Source: Planctomycetota bacterium
GTDB lineage: Bacteria > Planctomycetota > Phycisphaerae > Sedimentisphaerales > Anaerohalosphaeraceae
Direction: 5' to 3'
Length of the DNA: 5,526 nt
Assembly (NCBI GenBank): GCA_012519365.1
Contig: JAAYQH010000010.1
Coordinates: 1-5,526, forward strand
Below are positions 4,807-5,526 of this stretch, one piece after another (position 1 is the stretch's first letter; each line of letters opens with the position of its first letter). The position numbers were made by a program, and so were the translations under genes. The notes beneath the pieces were generated by a model, which worked only from the letters and a program-made list of their open reading frames with translations, made no database searches and was not told the origin of the DNA.

Positions 4807-5526
4807 CTACTTGGTCTGGACAGACTCGTTGTGTAACTCCAGCAGATGACCATAGACCGCTTCCATGAACCGCTGCCATTTTTCAGGGTCAATCTGCTGC
4901 TGAATGTCCGGCTCTTCGAGCCAGAGCTGCTCCAAAGACATAATCGTAGCGGCCAGATCAAGAATCTGTTTCTGGACGGATTTTTGCTCCACTACAGGCG
5001 GCGCAGAGACTGTCTTTGCCGCTGAGAACATCTGCAATTGTTCGCCGCCAAAACCAGCCATCCTCATTTCCGGCTGCAAATCCGTCCGCCAGCAGGCCGT
5101 CCACAGCCACGGCGCATCCTCAAGGAAGAAAATCAGGTCAGCCAAGTCAATGGAAAACTGACTGGCCCCGGTGGCGACATAGTTGAACGTGTGCCCATCC
5201 GGATACCACGCCGCCAAGCTGGAAGGCGTCACATACCCCGGACTGTTCGGTTCGGTATAATATAGGTAGTCGGGATGGTTTGGGTCAAACACAGGGTCAT
5301 TGGGGTCATGCGCCAGCCAGATACGCGAGAACTTGGCAAACTCAACCAGATTGACCAATCCGTCCGCGTCCCAGTCCCATTCGTTGGAGACGTTCAAGTC
5401 GCAGGTCAATTCATACGCCCCCATATCCGGCGCAGCGCCGTACACGCGTGGCTGGGCGTCCATGTCCAACTGGCCGCTGTAATCCAGATAGGGGTTGGAT
5501 GCGTTTCGGCAGAGACTGCCGGGTGA
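4807..5526 (-). CDS. C-terminal part of a secreted dockerin-type surface protein (5' end beyond window)
   Basis: The frame is open to the right edge, so 239 residues of a longer protein are visible. The first visible residues end in DMDAQPRVYGAAPDMGAYE (visible residues 21-39). This is the 'D.D..PR......D.GAYE' ending typical of right-handed beta-helix/choice-of-anchor repeats in planctomycete exoproteins. Next comes a textbook calcium loop, DWDADGLVNLVEF (51-63, Asp at loop positions 1, 3 and 5, Gly 6, Asn 9, Glu 12), as in type I dockerins. A degenerate partner follows around FSIDLADLIFFLEDAPWLW. The rest is a linker and a helical tail rich in Leu, Gln and Glu (SLEQLWLEEPDIQQQIDPEKW). Dockerins bind cohesins and attach exoproteins to scaffolds or the cell surface. 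The catalytic or binding part lies outside the window. The TTG at 5467-5469 is internal, not a start. Confidence 0.8.
   Translation of the reverse strand, partial: SPGSLCRNASNPYLDYSGQLDMDAQPRVYGAAPDMGAYELTCDLNVSNEWDWDADGLVNLVEFAKFSRIWLAHDPNDPVFDPNHPDYLYYTEPNSPGYVTPSSLAAWYPDGHTFNYVATGASQFSIDLADLIFFLEDAPWLWTACWRTDLQPEMRMAGFGGEQLQMFSAAKTVSAPPVVEQKSVQKQILDLAATIMSLEQLWLEEPDIQQQIDPEKWQRFMEAVYGHLLELHNESVQTK

Noticed and set aside
4529..5526. Several short + strand frames across the surface-protein genes
   Set aside because: They are antisense to frames with clear signal peptide, PEP-CTERM, GAYE and calcium-loop motifs.

Overview
The window reads as a junction between a tailed-phage (prophage) packaging region and ordinary chromosomal surface-protein genes of a bacterium that is probably a planctomycete. 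The host guess rests on the right-hand genes. One encodes a PEP-CTERM sorted protein. The other encodes the C-terminal part of a large secreted protein with a 'DMGAYE' motif followed by a calcium-binding dockerin-like loop (DWDADGLVNLVEF), a combination I associate with Phycisphaerae/Sedimentisphaerales. That assignment is inference, not something the DNA proves.

Left part (1-3950, + strand): a lambda-like head/packaging module in the order large terminase, zinc-ribbon protein, gpW-like small protein, portal. The terminase starts at a TTG behind a very strong ribosome site. It carries a complete ATPase and nuclease plus about 100 extra N-terminal residues that look like a fused small-terminase (Nu1-like) DNA-binding domain. 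The zinc-ribbon gene is coupled to it by a TAATG overlap. A 224-base gap (2468-2691) then holds a possible promoter, a foldable segment and a convincing intrinsic terminator. Together these could be a free-standing ~120-nt RNA gene or a leader that controls the genes behind it. The gpW-like gene and the portal follow.

Junction (3951-4018): the portal loses its homology directly after the conserved NYASGRLDHQ motif. Its last 19 codons run into an intrinsic terminator that belongs to the opposite strand. Everything normally downstream (rest of the portal, protease/scaffold, major capsid protein, tail) is absent, so the phage module looks decayed or was cut by a recombination event. A chimeric assembly is the main alternative.

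Right part (4019-5526, - strand): two hairpins that can end transcription of the PEP-CTERM gene, the PEP-CTERM gene itself, a short spacer with a 13-bp inverted repeat, and the 3' part of the dockerin-type surface protein, whose beginning lies beyond the window. This half is visibly richer in A/T in the PEP-CTERM gene than the phage genes are. Apart from the phage packaging module and the two exported proteins there is no evident pathway. No CRISPR array, tRNA, rRNA, integrase or transposase is visible.
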